From Bacillota bacterium (GTDB lineage Bacteria > Bacillota > Limnochordia > DTU087): a stretch of 64,000 nt of DNA. A program made the translations under genes and the position numbers. The stretch lies in NCBI GenBank assembly GCA_012798695.1, contig JAAZMR010000023.1, positions 1 through 64,000 on the forward strand. The letters are read 5' to 3'. Positions within the stretch are counted from its first letter, which is position 1. Each line of letters starts with the position of its first letter. Below are positions 45,767-54,307 of the stretch, in pieces. A model generated the notes under the pieces. It was not told where the DNA came from, searched no databases, and worked only from the letters and a program-made list of their open reading frames with translations.

Positions 45767-45853
45767 TACTCCGCTCTGTAGTGATTTTGTCGTAATCTTA
45801 GCCTTGACTCGAAAGAGCCAGTTATCTGCAATTTGGCGTTGCACGCGTATGAG

Positions 45854-45882
45854 TTGCACCGACGATATACGCCTGCTATAAT
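45854..45882 (+). promoter_or_regulatory. Promoter of the purLFMND transcript
   Basis: TTGCAC (45854-45859), exactly 17 bases, TATAAT (45877-45882). Transcription would start near 45889, about 40 bases before the riboswitch. Confidence 0.82.
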
Positions 45883-45930
45883 TAGACATGGAACCACCGA
45901 TTGAAAACTCAATATTGTCTTTTAGATGAA

Positions 45931-46040
45931 AGTGCACCTAGGGTTCCGCCGCCTGCGGGCGGGTCTGGACCAAGTGGTGCAGGCATTGACCATAAGAGGA
46001 CAGTGCTACACCCTAGAAGGATAAAAGCCTGGGCGGGTAG
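45931..46040 (+). ncRNA. ykkC-family riboswitch, probably PRPP type
   Basis: The leader contains the ykkC hallmarks: CCTAGGGTTCCG (45937-45948) at the 5' side, GGTCTGGACCAAG (45962-45974) in the middle and AGGATAAAAGCCTGGG (46018-46033) at the 3' side, with an ACACCCTAG that can pair with CTAGGG. In the AUAAAAG module the usual GGG/CCC pairs are AGG/CCT, a compensated change. ykkC subtypes sense guanidine, ppGpp, PRPP or nucleotides; the one before purine genes is the PRPP type, which turns them on when PRPP is plentiful (established). The assignment to PRPP is by gene context. Confidence 0.82.
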
Positions 46041-46080
46041 GTTTCACGGACTATAGTGTAACCTACCCGCCCTTAGCTTT
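46031..46080 (+). terminator. Riboswitch-controlled terminator before purL
   Basis: GGGCGGGTAGGTT (46031-46043) pairs perfectly with AACCTACCCGCCC (46060-46072), extended by CAC/GTG inside. Its left arm overlaps the 3' end of the aptamer, as expected for an expression platform. The T run (TTAGCTTT) is weak. Confidence 0.78.
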
Positions 46081-46156
46081 CGGAGAAAAGGCTAATTAGG
46101 AGGAGAGCTGGGAACCTCTAAGTAGGGGTAAAGTACCATTCGATAAGGAGGCATAA

Positions 46157-48400
46157 ATGATGGCATCAGGAAACGCTAACATTTGGGAAGATATGGGGCT
46201 TACTGCTGAGGAGTATGCAATGATTGAGGAACATCTTGGCCGTCGACCCAACGAACTCGAATTAGCTTTGTTCTCCGTGATGTGGTCAGAACACTGTGGG
46301 TATAAGTATTCTCGAGCACTGCTAGGTCGCTTGCCAACAAAAGGTAGTCATGTGTTACAGGGGCCAGGTGAAAACGCTGGCATTGTCGATATTCATGATG
46401 GTCAAGCAATAGTAATGAAGATCGAAAGCCACAATCATCCGTCGGCAGTGGAGCCCTATGCAGGGGCTGCCACGGGAGTGGGTGGTATTTTGCGGGATAT
46501 TTTCACCATGGGTGCCAGACCTGTGGCAGGTCTAAACTCTTTGCGTTTCGGTCGCCTGACTGACTCGCACCAGCGGCACCTGCTCAAGGGAGCAGTAGCC
46601 GGTATGGCAGGATATGGTAATACGGTGGGAGTCCCGATGATTGGCGGAGAGATCTATTTTGATGACTCCTATAGCGGAAACTGTCTAGTCAATGCTATGG
46701 CAGTGGGGTTCTTGGACAAAGGCGATCCAATCGCCAAAGGTATTGCCGCGGGTGTAGGCAATCCGGTGATGGCTGCAGGCACGCCTACTGGTCGGGATGG
46801 TATTGAAGGTGCAGCATTTGCCTCAGGAGAACTTACAGAAGCATCAGCGGAGAGGCGTTCTGCTATACCTAAAGGCTATCCTGAGATGGGTAAGCGGCTC
46901 ATTGAAGCCTGTTTGGAGGCAATCAAATCAGGCCACCTGGTCGGAATCCAGGACATGGGGGCTGCCGGACTGACTAGTTCTGCTTGTGAGATGGCGGCTC
47001 GGGGAGAGCACGGTATCGAACTGAACATAGACTTGATTCCGGTAAGAGAGCAAGGTATGACTCCTTACGAGATCATGCTGTCGGAGACACAGGAGCGTAT
47101 GCTCTTTGTCGTGAAGGCGGGCGAGGAAGCTCAGGTGGAAGCCATATTCGAGAAATGGGAAGTGCCCATCGCTACCATTGGTAGGGTAACAGATGATGGC
47201 CTTCTGCGCCTGAAGTGCGGCCACAAGATTGTAGCTGAAGTGCCCGCGGAAGCTCTAGCCTCTGCCCCTATCTACCAACCCGCATCCAGGCGTCCCCAGT
47301 ATCTAGAAGAGACATCGAGTTTCGAGCTGAATAGCATTGCGGAACCCGATGATCACAACCATGTACTCCTTCGACTCTTGGCCTCTCCCAACATTGCCAG
47401 CAAAGAATGGGCTTTCCAGCAATACGATTATGCGGCTGGTGGCAACACATTAGTGCCTCCCGGACTTTCTGGGGCAGGAGTAATTGGGATTGCAGATACC
47501 AATAAGGCTGTAGCATTTAGTGTCGATTGTAACTCCCGTTTATGCTATCTTGATCCCGCTTCCGGAGCCGCGGCAGCAGTGGCGGAGGCTGCCCGGAACC
47601 TAGTCTGCAGTGGGGCAAGACCAATAGCTGTTACCGATGGTCTCAACTTCGGCAATCCCGAGAAGCCAGAGAATTACTGGCAGTTCTCAGAGGCGATTGA
47701 CGGTATTGCTGATGCTTGCCGTATGCTCGATACACCGGTGATCGGTGGCAATGTATCATTTTACAATGAAAGTAAGGGTAAAGCCATCTATCCTACCCCT
47801 GTTATCGGTATGGTGGGTCTCATAAACGATAAGGCTCATATTTGTACACAGAGTTTCAAAGAAGTGGGAGATGTTATTGTCCTTCTGGGAGAGAACCGAG
47901 GAGAGCTAGGAGGCAGCGAGTATTTGCAGGTAGTGCACGATTTGGTCACTGGCTGTCCACCCAAATTGGACCTAGATCTGGAGAGACGGATCCAGCAAGT
48001 ATGTCTGGAGGCCATTGAGGAAGGATTAGTCAATTCTGCCCACGATTGCAGTGAAGGTGGGTTGGCCATAACTCTGGCAGAGTGCTGTATCCAAGGACAA
48101 CTTGGTGCAGAAATCACCCTAGACCATGAGGGTTTATCCGGAGCGGCACTGCTTTTCGGAGAAAGCCATAGTCGCATAGTGCTCTCTTTGCCTGCCGAGT
48201 ATCTGGATAGACTGCGGAAAATAGCCACAAAACGGGGAGCGCCTCTGCAGACAATAGGTAGGGTGCAAGCTGGCAGTATAAAAGTCGCGGTGTCGCTTAA
48301 GGACGAACACACTACTCAGCCGCAGATCCTGATCGACTTGCCGGTGCAGGAACTAGAAAACACCTGGCGAGGGGCTATTGCAGGTCTGATGGAGTCATGA
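46157..48400 (+). CDS. purL: Phosphoribosylformylglycinamidine synthase II (small-type PurL)
   Basis: PurL converts FGAR to FGAM with ATP and ammonia. At 747 residues this is the small type, which needs separate PurS and PurQ subunits; neither gene is in the window. Recognisable segments are MWSEHCGYKYSR, KIESHNHPSAVEPYAGAATGVGGILRDI and GNVSFYNES. AAGGAGG lies 5 bases before the ATG. It is first of five pur genes under the riboswitch and overlaps purF by 4 bases. Confidence 0.97.
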   Translation: MMASGNANIWEDMGLTAEEYAMIEEHLGRRPNELELALFSVMWSEHCGYKYSRALLGRLPTKGSHVLQGPGENAGIVDIHDGQAIVMKIESHNHPSAVEPYAGAATGVGGILRDIFTMGARPVAGLNSLRFGRLTDSHQRHLLKGAVAGMAGYGNTVGVPMIGGEIYFDDSYSGNCLVNAMAVGFLDKGDPIAKGIAAGVGNPVMAAGTPTGRDGIEGAAFASGELTEASAERRSAIPKGYPEMGKRLIEACLEAIKSGHLVGIQDMGAAGLTSSACEMAARGEHGIELNIDLIPVREQGMTPYEIMLSETQERMLFVVKAGEEAQVEAIFEKWEVPIATIGRVTDDGLLRLKCGHKIVAEVPAEALASAPIYQPASRRPQYLEETSSFELNSIAEPDDHNHVLLRLLASPNIASKEWAFQQYDYAAGGNTLVPPGLSGAGVIGIADTNKAVAFSVDCNSRLCYLDPASGAAAAVAEAARNLVCSGARPIAVTDGLNFGNPEKPENYWQFSEAIDGIADACRMLDTPVIGGNVSFYNESKGKAIYPTPVIGMVGLINDKAHICTQSFKEVGDVIVLLGENRGELGGSEYLQVVHDLVTGCPPKLDLDLERRIQQVCLEAIEEGLVNSAHDCSEGGLAITLAECCIQGQLGAEITLDHEGLSGAALLFGESHSRIVLSLPAEYLDRLRKIATKRGAPLQTIGRVQAGSIKVAVSLKDEHTTQPQILIDLPVQELENTWRGAIAGLMES

Positions 48401-49845
48401 GGACAATGGGCCAGGATCTTGTCAAGCTGCAGGAAGCATGTGGAGTGGTGGGAGTTTGGGGGAAAGAGGCTGCCATACAGGCTGCTCCCATCTGCTACTT
48501 GGGTCTTTATGCATTGCAGCACCGGGGACAGGAGAGTGCCGGCATGGTGACTTTCGATGGTCATCGCTTGTGGTTAGCGAAAGGTGCCGGTCTTGTTCCC
48601 GAAGTATTTGATCAGGATAGCCTTAACCAACTGCCGGGTTTTGCCGGGATTGGGCATGTTCGACTGGCCACCGAGGCGGAAAAGCATATAATAAACACCC
48701 AGCCGCTGCTGGTACGCTCTTCTTATGGCAGTTTAGCTATCGCCCAAAATGGCAGTATCGTGAATGGGCAAGAGCTGCGACAAAGACTTTTAGACAAGGG
48801 CACCGTGCTGCAAACCGATACCGATTCCGAAGTCATTCTCAATTTGATTGCCCAAAGCGATGCAGATGACCTGGCCGCCGCGGTTACCAGGGTCTTAGGG
48901 CTCATTCGCGGTGGCTATGCCCTAGTAATTTTGAGTGAGAGCATGCTGCTGGCGGCTAGAGATCCCTGGGGTAATCGCCCTTTGTGTCTCGGGCAGCTAG
49001 AGGAGGGCTATGTCATAGCCTCGGAGTCTTGTGCGATCGCCAATCTAGGTGGTGAGTTCATTAGAGAGGTAAGCCCAGGAGAGCTATTGATCTTGGATGC
49101 AGCAGGTTACCATACGCATAGCATCCAGCCTAAGCAGAAACAGGCTCTATGTGCCTTTGAACATGTCTATTTCGCTCGTCCGGATAGCTGCATAGGTGGC
49201 CGGAATGCCTATCTCGTCCGCAAAGCTATCGGTCGGGAGCTGGCCAGAGAGGCTTTCGCCGAAGCTGATATTGTAATTGGCGCCCCGGATTCTGGTATGT
49301 CACCGGCGTTGGGTTTTGCTCAAACTTTGGGAATTCCTTTTGAAATTGGGGTAATCAAGAATCGCTATGTAGGCCGAACCTTCTTACAGCCTACTGAAGC
49401 CGGTCGTAAGACAGCTGTGCGGATCAAGCTCAATCCAGTAGTAGAGGTGCTAAAAGGGAAGCGTGTCGCTGTTGTCGATGACTCTATTGTACGGGGGACA
49501 ACTTCTGGGAAACTGATCGGTTTGCTGAGAGAAGCAGGTGCGCGGGAGGTGCATATGTATGTTGCTTCACCTCCTTATCGCTTTCCGTGCTTGTACGGAA
49601 TTGAACCTTCGTCAAAAAGTGAACTGGTAGCACGGGGTCGCAGTCTAGAAGAGTTAAGAACCCTGATCGACGCTGATTCACTGCACTATGTTTCAGTTGA
49701 TGGATTAGCTAAAGCCATAGGCATGCCGAGAGAACAATTATGTCTGGCGTGTTTTACAGGGGAGTATCCGATTGATGTCAGCAAGGCCCCCAGAAGTCGG
49801 GAAAAGCGGTCCGGACATCAGAGGAAAACTGGAAGAGAGGGGTAA
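48397..49845 (+). CDS. purF: Amidophosphoribosyltransferase
   Basis: PurF makes phosphoribosylamine from PRPP and glutamine, the first step of purine synthesis. After a propeptide of 14 residues (ending KLQEA) comes the catalytic cysteine in CGVVGVWG, then the glutaminase domain (YALQHRGQESAG) and the PRTase domain with VAVVDDSIVRGTTSGKL. Cysteines in LCAFEHV, FPCLYG and LCLACFTGE fit the [4Fe-4S] ligands of the Bacillus-type enzyme. The ATG overlaps the purL stop (ATGA). Confidence 0.97.
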   Translation: MRTMGQDLVKLQEACGVVGVWGKEAAIQAAPICYLGLYALQHRGQESAGMVTFDGHRLWLAKGAGLVPEVFDQDSLNQLPGFAGIGHVRLATEAEKHIINTQPLLVRSSYGSLAIAQNGSIVNGQELRQRLLDKGTVLQTDTDSEVILNLIAQSDADDLAAAVTRVLGLIRGGYALVILSESMLLAARDPWGNRPLCLGQLEEGYVIASESCAIANLGGEFIREVSPGELLILDAAGYHTHSIQPKQKQALCAFEHVYFARPDSCIGGRNAYLVRKAIGRELAREAFAEADIVIGAPDSGMSPALGFAQTLGIPFEIGVIKNRYVGRTFLQPTEAGRKTAVRIKLNPVVEVLKGKRVAVVDDSIVRGTTSGKLIGLLREAGAREVHMYVASPPYRFPCLYGIEPSSKSELVARGRSLEELRTLIDADSLHYVSVDGLAKAIGMPREQLCLACFTGEYPIDVSKAPRSREKRSGHQRKTGREG

Positions 49846-49893
49846 TGAGGTTTCTCGGTTATCAACGCCATCCAACCAATGGAGGGAAGAGCA

Positions 49894-50925
49894 TTGAAAA
49901 GAAGTACGTATAAGGCATCGGGTGTGGATATCCACGCCGGGTATGAGGTGGTACGCCGCATTCGCAAACACACCGAATCGACTTTTCGGCCAGAGGTTTT
50001 GGGTGATATCGGCAGTTTTGGATCGTTTTTTGCCTTGGACGCGTCAAAATACCGTGAACCAATCTTGGTAGCCGGTACTGATGGGGTGGGAACCAAGCTA
50101 AAAGTTGCCTTCATGATGGATAAACATGATACCATTGGGATCGATGTCGTAGCCTATTGCGTGAATGATATTATCTGTCAGGGAGCAGAACCACTGTTTT
50201 TCCTAGACTACTTGGCCGTTGGCAAGACCTATCCGCAAAAGGTTGAGAAGATCGTAGCCGGCATTGCGGAAGGATGCCGGCAAGCCGGGTGTGCTCTAGT
50301 AGGTGGCGAAACAGCAGAGATGCCTGGTTTCTACCCCGAGGATGAATATGACCTTGCCGGATTTACTGTCGGGGTAGTAGAAAAATCCAGCTGCTTGACG
50401 GGGCAAGCCGCAAAAGCCGGAGATGTGCTCCTGGGTTTAGGCTCCAGTGGTCTGCAAAGCAGCGGCTTTTCTCTTGTACGCAAGGTCTTCTTTCATGATC
50501 ATGATCATAAAGTTACCGATCATTTTGACGAACTAGGTCGTACCCTAGGCGAAGAACTGCTAGAACCAACTCTTATCTATGTCAAGCCAATTCTCAATCT
50601 GATCGATAGCCTCGAGGTAGCTGGTGTTGCCAATATCAGTGGGGGAGGACTAGCTGAGAATGTGCCCCGCTCCATGCCAGCCAATTTGGATGCAGTTATC
50701 CGGAAGGGTAGCTGGCCAGTACATCCCATATTTGACGTGCTCCAAAAAGTAGGAGATGTAGATGAAGGTGAGATGTACAATACGTTCAATATGGGGATCG
50801 GTATGGTGGTTATGTTAAAGCCTGAGCTGGTAGATGCTGCTGTGGGAGAGCTGTCCAAGTTTGGGATCGAAGCATATGTCATAGGTGAATTGGTACCTGG
50901 TCAGGGAAACGTTGTCTTTGCCTAA
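49894..50925 (+). CDS. purM: Phosphoribosylformylglycinamidine cyclo-ligase
   Basis: PurM closes the imidazole ring to give AIR. Family features: YKASGVDIHAGYEVV at the start, LVAGTDGVGTKLKVA, LVGGETAEMPGFY and ISGGGLAENVPR. The TTG at 49894 is chosen because GGAGGG is 7 bases upstream, giving MKRSTYKASGVD; ATG 49879 is the alternative and would put the Shine-Dalgarno inside the gene. About 343 residues. Confidence 0.96.
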   Translation: MKRSTYKASGVDIHAGYEVVRRIRKHTESTFRPEVLGDIGSFGSFFALDASKYREPILVAGTDGVGTKLKVAFMMDKHDTIGIDVVAYCVNDIICQGAEPLFFLDYLAVGKTYPQKVEKIVAGIAEGCRQAGCALVGGETAEMPGFYPEDEYDLAGFTVGVVEKSSCLTGQAAKAGDVLLGLGSSGLQSSGFSLVRKVFFHDHDHKVTDHFDELGRTLGEELLEPTLIYVKPILNLIDSLEVAGVANISGGGLAENVPRSMPANLDAVIRKGSWPVHPIFDVLQKVGDVDEGEMYNTFNMGIGMVVMLKPELVDAAVGELSKFGIEAYVIGELVPGQGNVVFA

Positions 50926-50937
50926 GGGGGAAGTTAA

Positions 50938-51543
50938 GTGGGACGTTTGGCAGTATTGGTGTCAGGCCGGGGCTCTAACTTGCAGGCTTTAATCGATGCC
51001 ATTGATACAGGCAGCCTGGATGCGGAAATAGTGATAGTGATCAGTGATCGGCCAGGAGCCTTAGGCTTATCTAGGGCTGAGAAAGCCGGGATTCCCGTAC
51101 AGGTAGTGGCCTGGGAAGGTGAGGGGCGCCGAGAAGCCTATTTCGAGAAGATAGCTAGTATTCTCCGGGCAGCCAATGTAGATTTGGTCATATTAGCAGG
51201 TTTTATGCGCTTGCTTTCCGCCAATCTAGTAAGGGCATTTCCCCAACAGATCATCAATATCCATCCCTCGTTGCTGCCCGCTTTTCCAGGACTGAGAGCG
51301 CAGCGACAGGCATTGGAGTATGGAGTGAAAGTTGCTGGCTGCACTGTACACTTTGTTGATGAAGGGCTGGATTCTGGCCCCATAATTGTGCAAAAGGCTG
51401 TGCCCATCTATGACCATGATACCGAAGAGACTCTATCAGAGAGGATTTTGACCAAGGAACATGAAGCCTTGCCAGAAGCAGTTGCATTAGTCTTAAGCAA
51501 GCAGTGGCAGATACGGGGGCGGAGGGTGACATGCGAGTCTTAG
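50938..51543 (+). CDS. purN: Phosphoribosylglycinamide formyltransferase
   Basis: PurN transfers a formyl group from 10-formyl-THF to GAR. The 201-residue protein has LVSGRGSNLQALIDAI, the catalytic IINIHPSLLPAFPG (asparagine and histidine) and VHFVDEGLDSGPII with the third catalytic residue. The GTG start follows AAGGGGGAAGTTAA. It overlaps purD by 13 bases. Confidence 0.96.
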   Translation: MGRLAVLVSGRGSNLQALIDAIDTGSLDAEIVIVISDRPGALGLSRAEKAGIPVQVVAWEGEGRREAYFEKIASILRAANVDLVILAGFMRLLSANLVRAFPQQIINIHPSLLPAFPGLRAQRQALEYGVKVAGCTVHFVDEGLDSGPIIVQKAVPIYDHDTEETLSERILTKEHEALPEAVALVLSKQWQIRGRRVTCES

Positions 51544-52802
51544 TGATTGGCGGGGGTGGCAGAGAACACGCATTAGTGCACAAACTTTCGGAAAGCTCAC
51601 AGGTGGATGATATCTGGTGCTTTCCAGGAAATGCAGGTACTGGCCAGATCGCCAAAATACCGAATTTGGTCTCTGCAAAATGTGATGTGTTGGCTGATTT
51701 TGCCCTAGCTGAAGATATCGATCTGACCATAGTGGGGCCGGAAAACTATTTAGCAGCCGGTATCGTTGATCTCTTCCATTCCCATGGGCTCACGATTTTC
51801 GGGCCCACGCAAAAAGCAGCCCAAATTGAAAGCAGCAAAGTTTTTGCTAAGGAATTGATGAAAACACATAACATACCGACGGCTGCCTATGGGGTATTTT
51901 CCGATTATGACAGCGCCAAGGCCTATATAGAGGCTATGGGAGTGCCTATCGTGATTAAGGCAGATGGCCTAGCTGCCGGTAAGGGGGTCATTGTAGCCGA
52001 GGACACGGAAACTGCCCTAGCGGCTGCCCAAGCTACGCTCTCCGGCAAGCAGGTGGGTGAAGCTGGTAGACAGATCGTCATAGAAGAGTTTCTGTCTGGC
52101 CAAGAGGTATCCATCTTGGCGCTTTGTGATGGGACAACTTGTATACCACTAGTGCCCAGCCAAGATCATAAGACGATAGGTGAAGGAGATCAAGGGCCCA
52201 ACACTGGGGGCATGGGAGCATATAGCCCGGTTCCGGTGGTCGATAAAGCCCTGGAGAAAACGGTCTATGATACTATCCTGATCCCCACTCTAGCTGCACT
52301 GCGCCAAGAGGGTATCGAGTATACTGGTGTGCTGTATGCAGGGCTGATGCTGACAGAGAGCGGACCGAAGGTGATCGAGTTTAACTGCCGCTTTGGTGAT
52401 CCCGAAACCCAAGTAATTCTGCCTCGATTGAAAACAGATTTGGTGGATTTGCTCCTTGCTGCCAGTCAGGGCCGCCTGGCTGATTGCCAACCGCTCGACT
52501 GGGATCCCCGAGCCTGTGTGTGCGTGATCGCTGCCTCTGAAGGTTATCCGGGAGCTTATACGTCTGGTTTTACTATCAAGGGTCTCGAAGCGGTAGCTGG
52601 TTTATCTGATGTGTATACCTATCATGCTGGGACAGCTTGGCGAGATGGCAAGATGGTCACCGCCGGTGGTCGCGTCCTCGGCGTATCAGCTCTAGGTGAT
52701 GACATACGACAAGCCCGGGAAAGAGCCTATGAGGCTCTTGGCAAGCTCGATTTCGACGGGATGTATTATCGATCTGATATCGGTTGGCGAGCTCTCGAGT
52801 AA
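51531..52802 (+). CDS. purD: Phosphoribosylamine-glycine ligase
   Basis: PurD joins glycine to phosphoribosylamine. This ATP-grasp protein of about 423 residues starts MRVLVIGGGGREHALVHKL and contains GPNTGGMGAYSP and the metal-binding FNCRFGDPETQ. The frame is open from 51504, but ATG 51531 has GGAGGG just upstream and gives the normal family N-terminus. purH, which usually sits between purN and purD in Bacillus-type operons, is absent. Confidence 0.96.
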   Translation: MRVLVIGGGGREHALVHKLSESSQVDDIWCFPGNAGTGQIAKIPNLVSAKCDVLADFALAEDIDLTIVGPENYLAAGIVDLFHSHGLTIFGPTQKAAQIESSKVFAKELMKTHNIPTAAYGVFSDYDSAKAYIEAMGVPIVIKADGLAAGKGVIVAEDTETALAAAQATLSGKQVGEAGRQIVIEEFLSGQEVSILALCDGTTCIPLVPSQDHKTIGEGDQGPNTGGMGAYSPVPVVDKALEKTVYDTILIPTLAALRQEGIEYTGVLYAGLMLTESGPKVIEFNCRFGDPETQVILPRLKTDLVDLLLAASQGRLADCQPLDWDPRACVCVIAASEGYPGAYTSGFTIKGLEAVAGLSDVYTYHAGTAWRDGKMVTAGGRVLGVSALGDDIRQARERAYEALGKLDFDGMYYRSDIGWRALE

Positions 52803-52903
52803 ACTCTGGTTGCTGTAGTGGAAACGTGAACAGGGCAATGACTGGTGAGTAAGCCGGTCTAGAACAGCTGTTTGGAAGCGAGAAAGCTGCAGAGGCAGCG
52901 GGG

Positions 52904-52944
52904 AAAAAAACGAAGGGGCTATTCTGGGGAAGAGCGATAGCCCC
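52904..52944 (-). terminator. Terminator between convergent purD and hsp20
   Basis: GGGGCTAT (52915-52922) pairs with ATAGCCCC (52937-52944). On the minus strand it is followed by TTCGTTTTTTT (an A run at 52904-52910 on plus), so it ends hsp20; on the plus strand it can also stop the pur transcript (TAGTTT). Confidence 0.85.
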
Positions 52945-52986
52945 TAGTTTGACTGCCCAGGTGGTAAGCCTATGTTCTACCTTAGA

Positions 52987-53421
52987 CTAGTTTATCGTCA
53001 ATCGCCGGCCTCTGCCCCCTGCCTTAGGCAGATGGATTTCCAGAACACCGTTCTCGAAGCCGGCTTCCGCCTTTTCCGCATCAATATCTCCTGGTAAGGC
53101 AAACGCCCTGCGGAATTTGCCCATCCGGCGTTCCTGATAAATCAGATCCGGGGAGTTTGATTGCTCTTCAACAACGTTGTTACCCTTAATGGTGAGTGTA
53201 TTGCCATCTAGTTCAATCTCCAAATCACCCTTAGAGTAACCCGGTACGTCAGCCTTGATTACATATGCCTCCGGGGTCTCCCCTATGTCGATGTTTGGGT
53301 AGGTCAAACCACTAGGCATCATACCCTCATCCCAGAGAGCATTGGCTAGCTGCATGAAATCAGCAAACGGGTTCCACTGCTCCCTCAGCATGCGACGACG
53401 AAACGGTATCAGATTAGCCAT
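52987..53421 (-). CDS. Hsp20 small heat-shock protein
   Basis: This 144-residue chaperone has the alpha-crystallin domain (about residues 42-135), with AYVIKADVPGYSKGDLEIELDGNTLTI, the FRRAFALPGDIDAEKAEAGFENGVLEIHLPK close, and the conserved G-V-L. It holds unfolding proteins in a refoldable state. A ribosome site GGGAGG precedes the ATG. The promoter carries repeats that match the CtsR operator, so heat control by CtsR is likely. Confidence 0.95.
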   Translation of the reverse strand: MANLIPFRRRMLREQWNPFADFMQLANALWDEGMMPSGLTYPNIDIGETPEAYVIKADVPGYSKGDLEIELDGNTLTIKGNNVVEEQSNSPDLIYQERRMGKFRRAFALPGDIDAEKAEAGFENGVLEIHLPKAGGRGRRLTIN

Positions 53422-53439
53422 TCATATAACCTCCCAATG

Positions 53440-53495
53440 TTTGACCTTCATTGACCTTCAAACATATTGTAGCATAAAGGTCAGGAAAGGTCAAG
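53440..53495 (-). promoter_or_regulatory. hsp20 promoter flanked by two CtsR-type operators
   Basis: On the minus strand TTGACC (53494-53489), 17 bases, TACAAT (53471-53466) form the promoter. Downstream of the -10, the minus strand reads GGTCAAT-GAA-GGTCAAA (53456-53440), one base off the CtsR consensus of two RGTCAAA heptamers split by NAN. Overlapping the -35, the plus strand carries GGTCAGG-AAA-GGTCAAG (53479-53495), a weaker copy in the opposite orientation. Confidence 0.8.
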
Positions 53496-53557
53496 GGTAT
53501 CACCGACCTTTGTACGCGGGTTAGTGTGGAGCCACGACTAGCGTCTGTGGTATACTA

Positions 53558-53577
53558 ATAGGAGCATATAGGAGCAT
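53558..53577 (+). repeat. Tandem 10-bp repeat upstream of the metallophosphoesterase
   Basis: ATAGGAGCAT occurs twice head to tail, directly after a possible -10 box TATACT (53551-53556). It would lie in the 5' leader and may be a slippage duplication. No -35 is evident. Confidence 0.5.
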
Positions 53578-53651
53578 AAACTCTGTCGAGTCCTTTTCAA
53601 CTAATGGGTTATGTTTGATTCGCTTGGAGAGGATGGAGAGGAGCGTTTCCG

Positions 53652-54284
53652 TTGTATTTCCTAGTAGTCGCTGATCATATTGATCCCCTATTATATGATT
53701 ATTACCGGCCAGAGCGGTTTCCGAGTATCGATCTGATTCTGGCCTGTGGAGATCTAGATCAATGGTATCTATCCTATTTGATGTCTACTTTTAATGCCCC
53801 GCTGTATTATGTTAGGGGCAATCACGATAAATCGTTCCATCGCGATCCCCCCGATGGAGGGGAGGATATCCATGGCCGGATTGTCTCCTATAAAGGTGTT
53901 CGGATAATGGGTTTTGAGGGCAGCCAGATATGTACGCGGGAGGCGGTTCAATATACTGAACGAGAGATGTATTGGAAATATCAGATGATGAGATTCCGGC
54001 TGTGGCGGCTGGGAGGGGTTGATATTGTCATTACCCATGCACCACCCAAAGGGATCCACGACATGCAGAATATTACCCATACCGGCTTTTCCATCTTCAA
54101 CACGATTATCGAGCAACAGCAGCCCAAATACTTTTTCCATGGCCATACACATTTGAACTATGGGCGCAATCAGGAGCGGGTGACACAAGTGGGGGATACT
54201 TATGTGATCAATGCCTATGGATTTTATGTGCTCAATTATGAAAAGGGTCCGGGAGGCAGTGGTGCCTACCAGACCCCTAGATGA
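53652..54284 (+). CDS. Calcineurin-type metallophosphoesterase
   Basis: This 210-residue phosphoesterase has the metal motifs GDLD (33-36), GNHD (56-59), THAPP (H129) and GHTH (164-167). The first motif is ADHID instead of the usual DxH, which may change metal binding. It is a stand-alone cytosolic enzyme of unknown substrate; the family covers phosphodiesterases and phosphatases. The TTG start follows GGATGGAGAGGAG. It ends 23 bases before the convergent activase gene. Confidence 0.85.
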   Translation: MYFLVVADHIDPLLYDYYRPERFPSIDLILACGDLDQWYLSYLMSTFNAPLYYVRGNHDKSFHRDPPDGGEDIHGRIVSYKGVRIMGFEGSQICTREAVQYTEREMYWKYQMMRFRLWRLGGVDIVITHAPPKGIHDMQNITHTGFSIFNTIIEQQQPKYFFHGHTHLNYGRNQERVTQVGDTYVINAYGFYVLNYEKGPGGSGAYQTPR

Positions 54285-54307
54285 TGGCCGAAGTCTTTGT
54301 ACGATCT

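Noticed and set aside
45931..46040. Guanidine-I or ppGpp riboswitch as alternative reading of the purL leader
   Set aside because: These ykkC subtypes usually precede guanidine transport/carboxylase or branched-chain amino-acid genes. Purine genes downstream favour the PRPP subtype, though only a model score can exclude the others.
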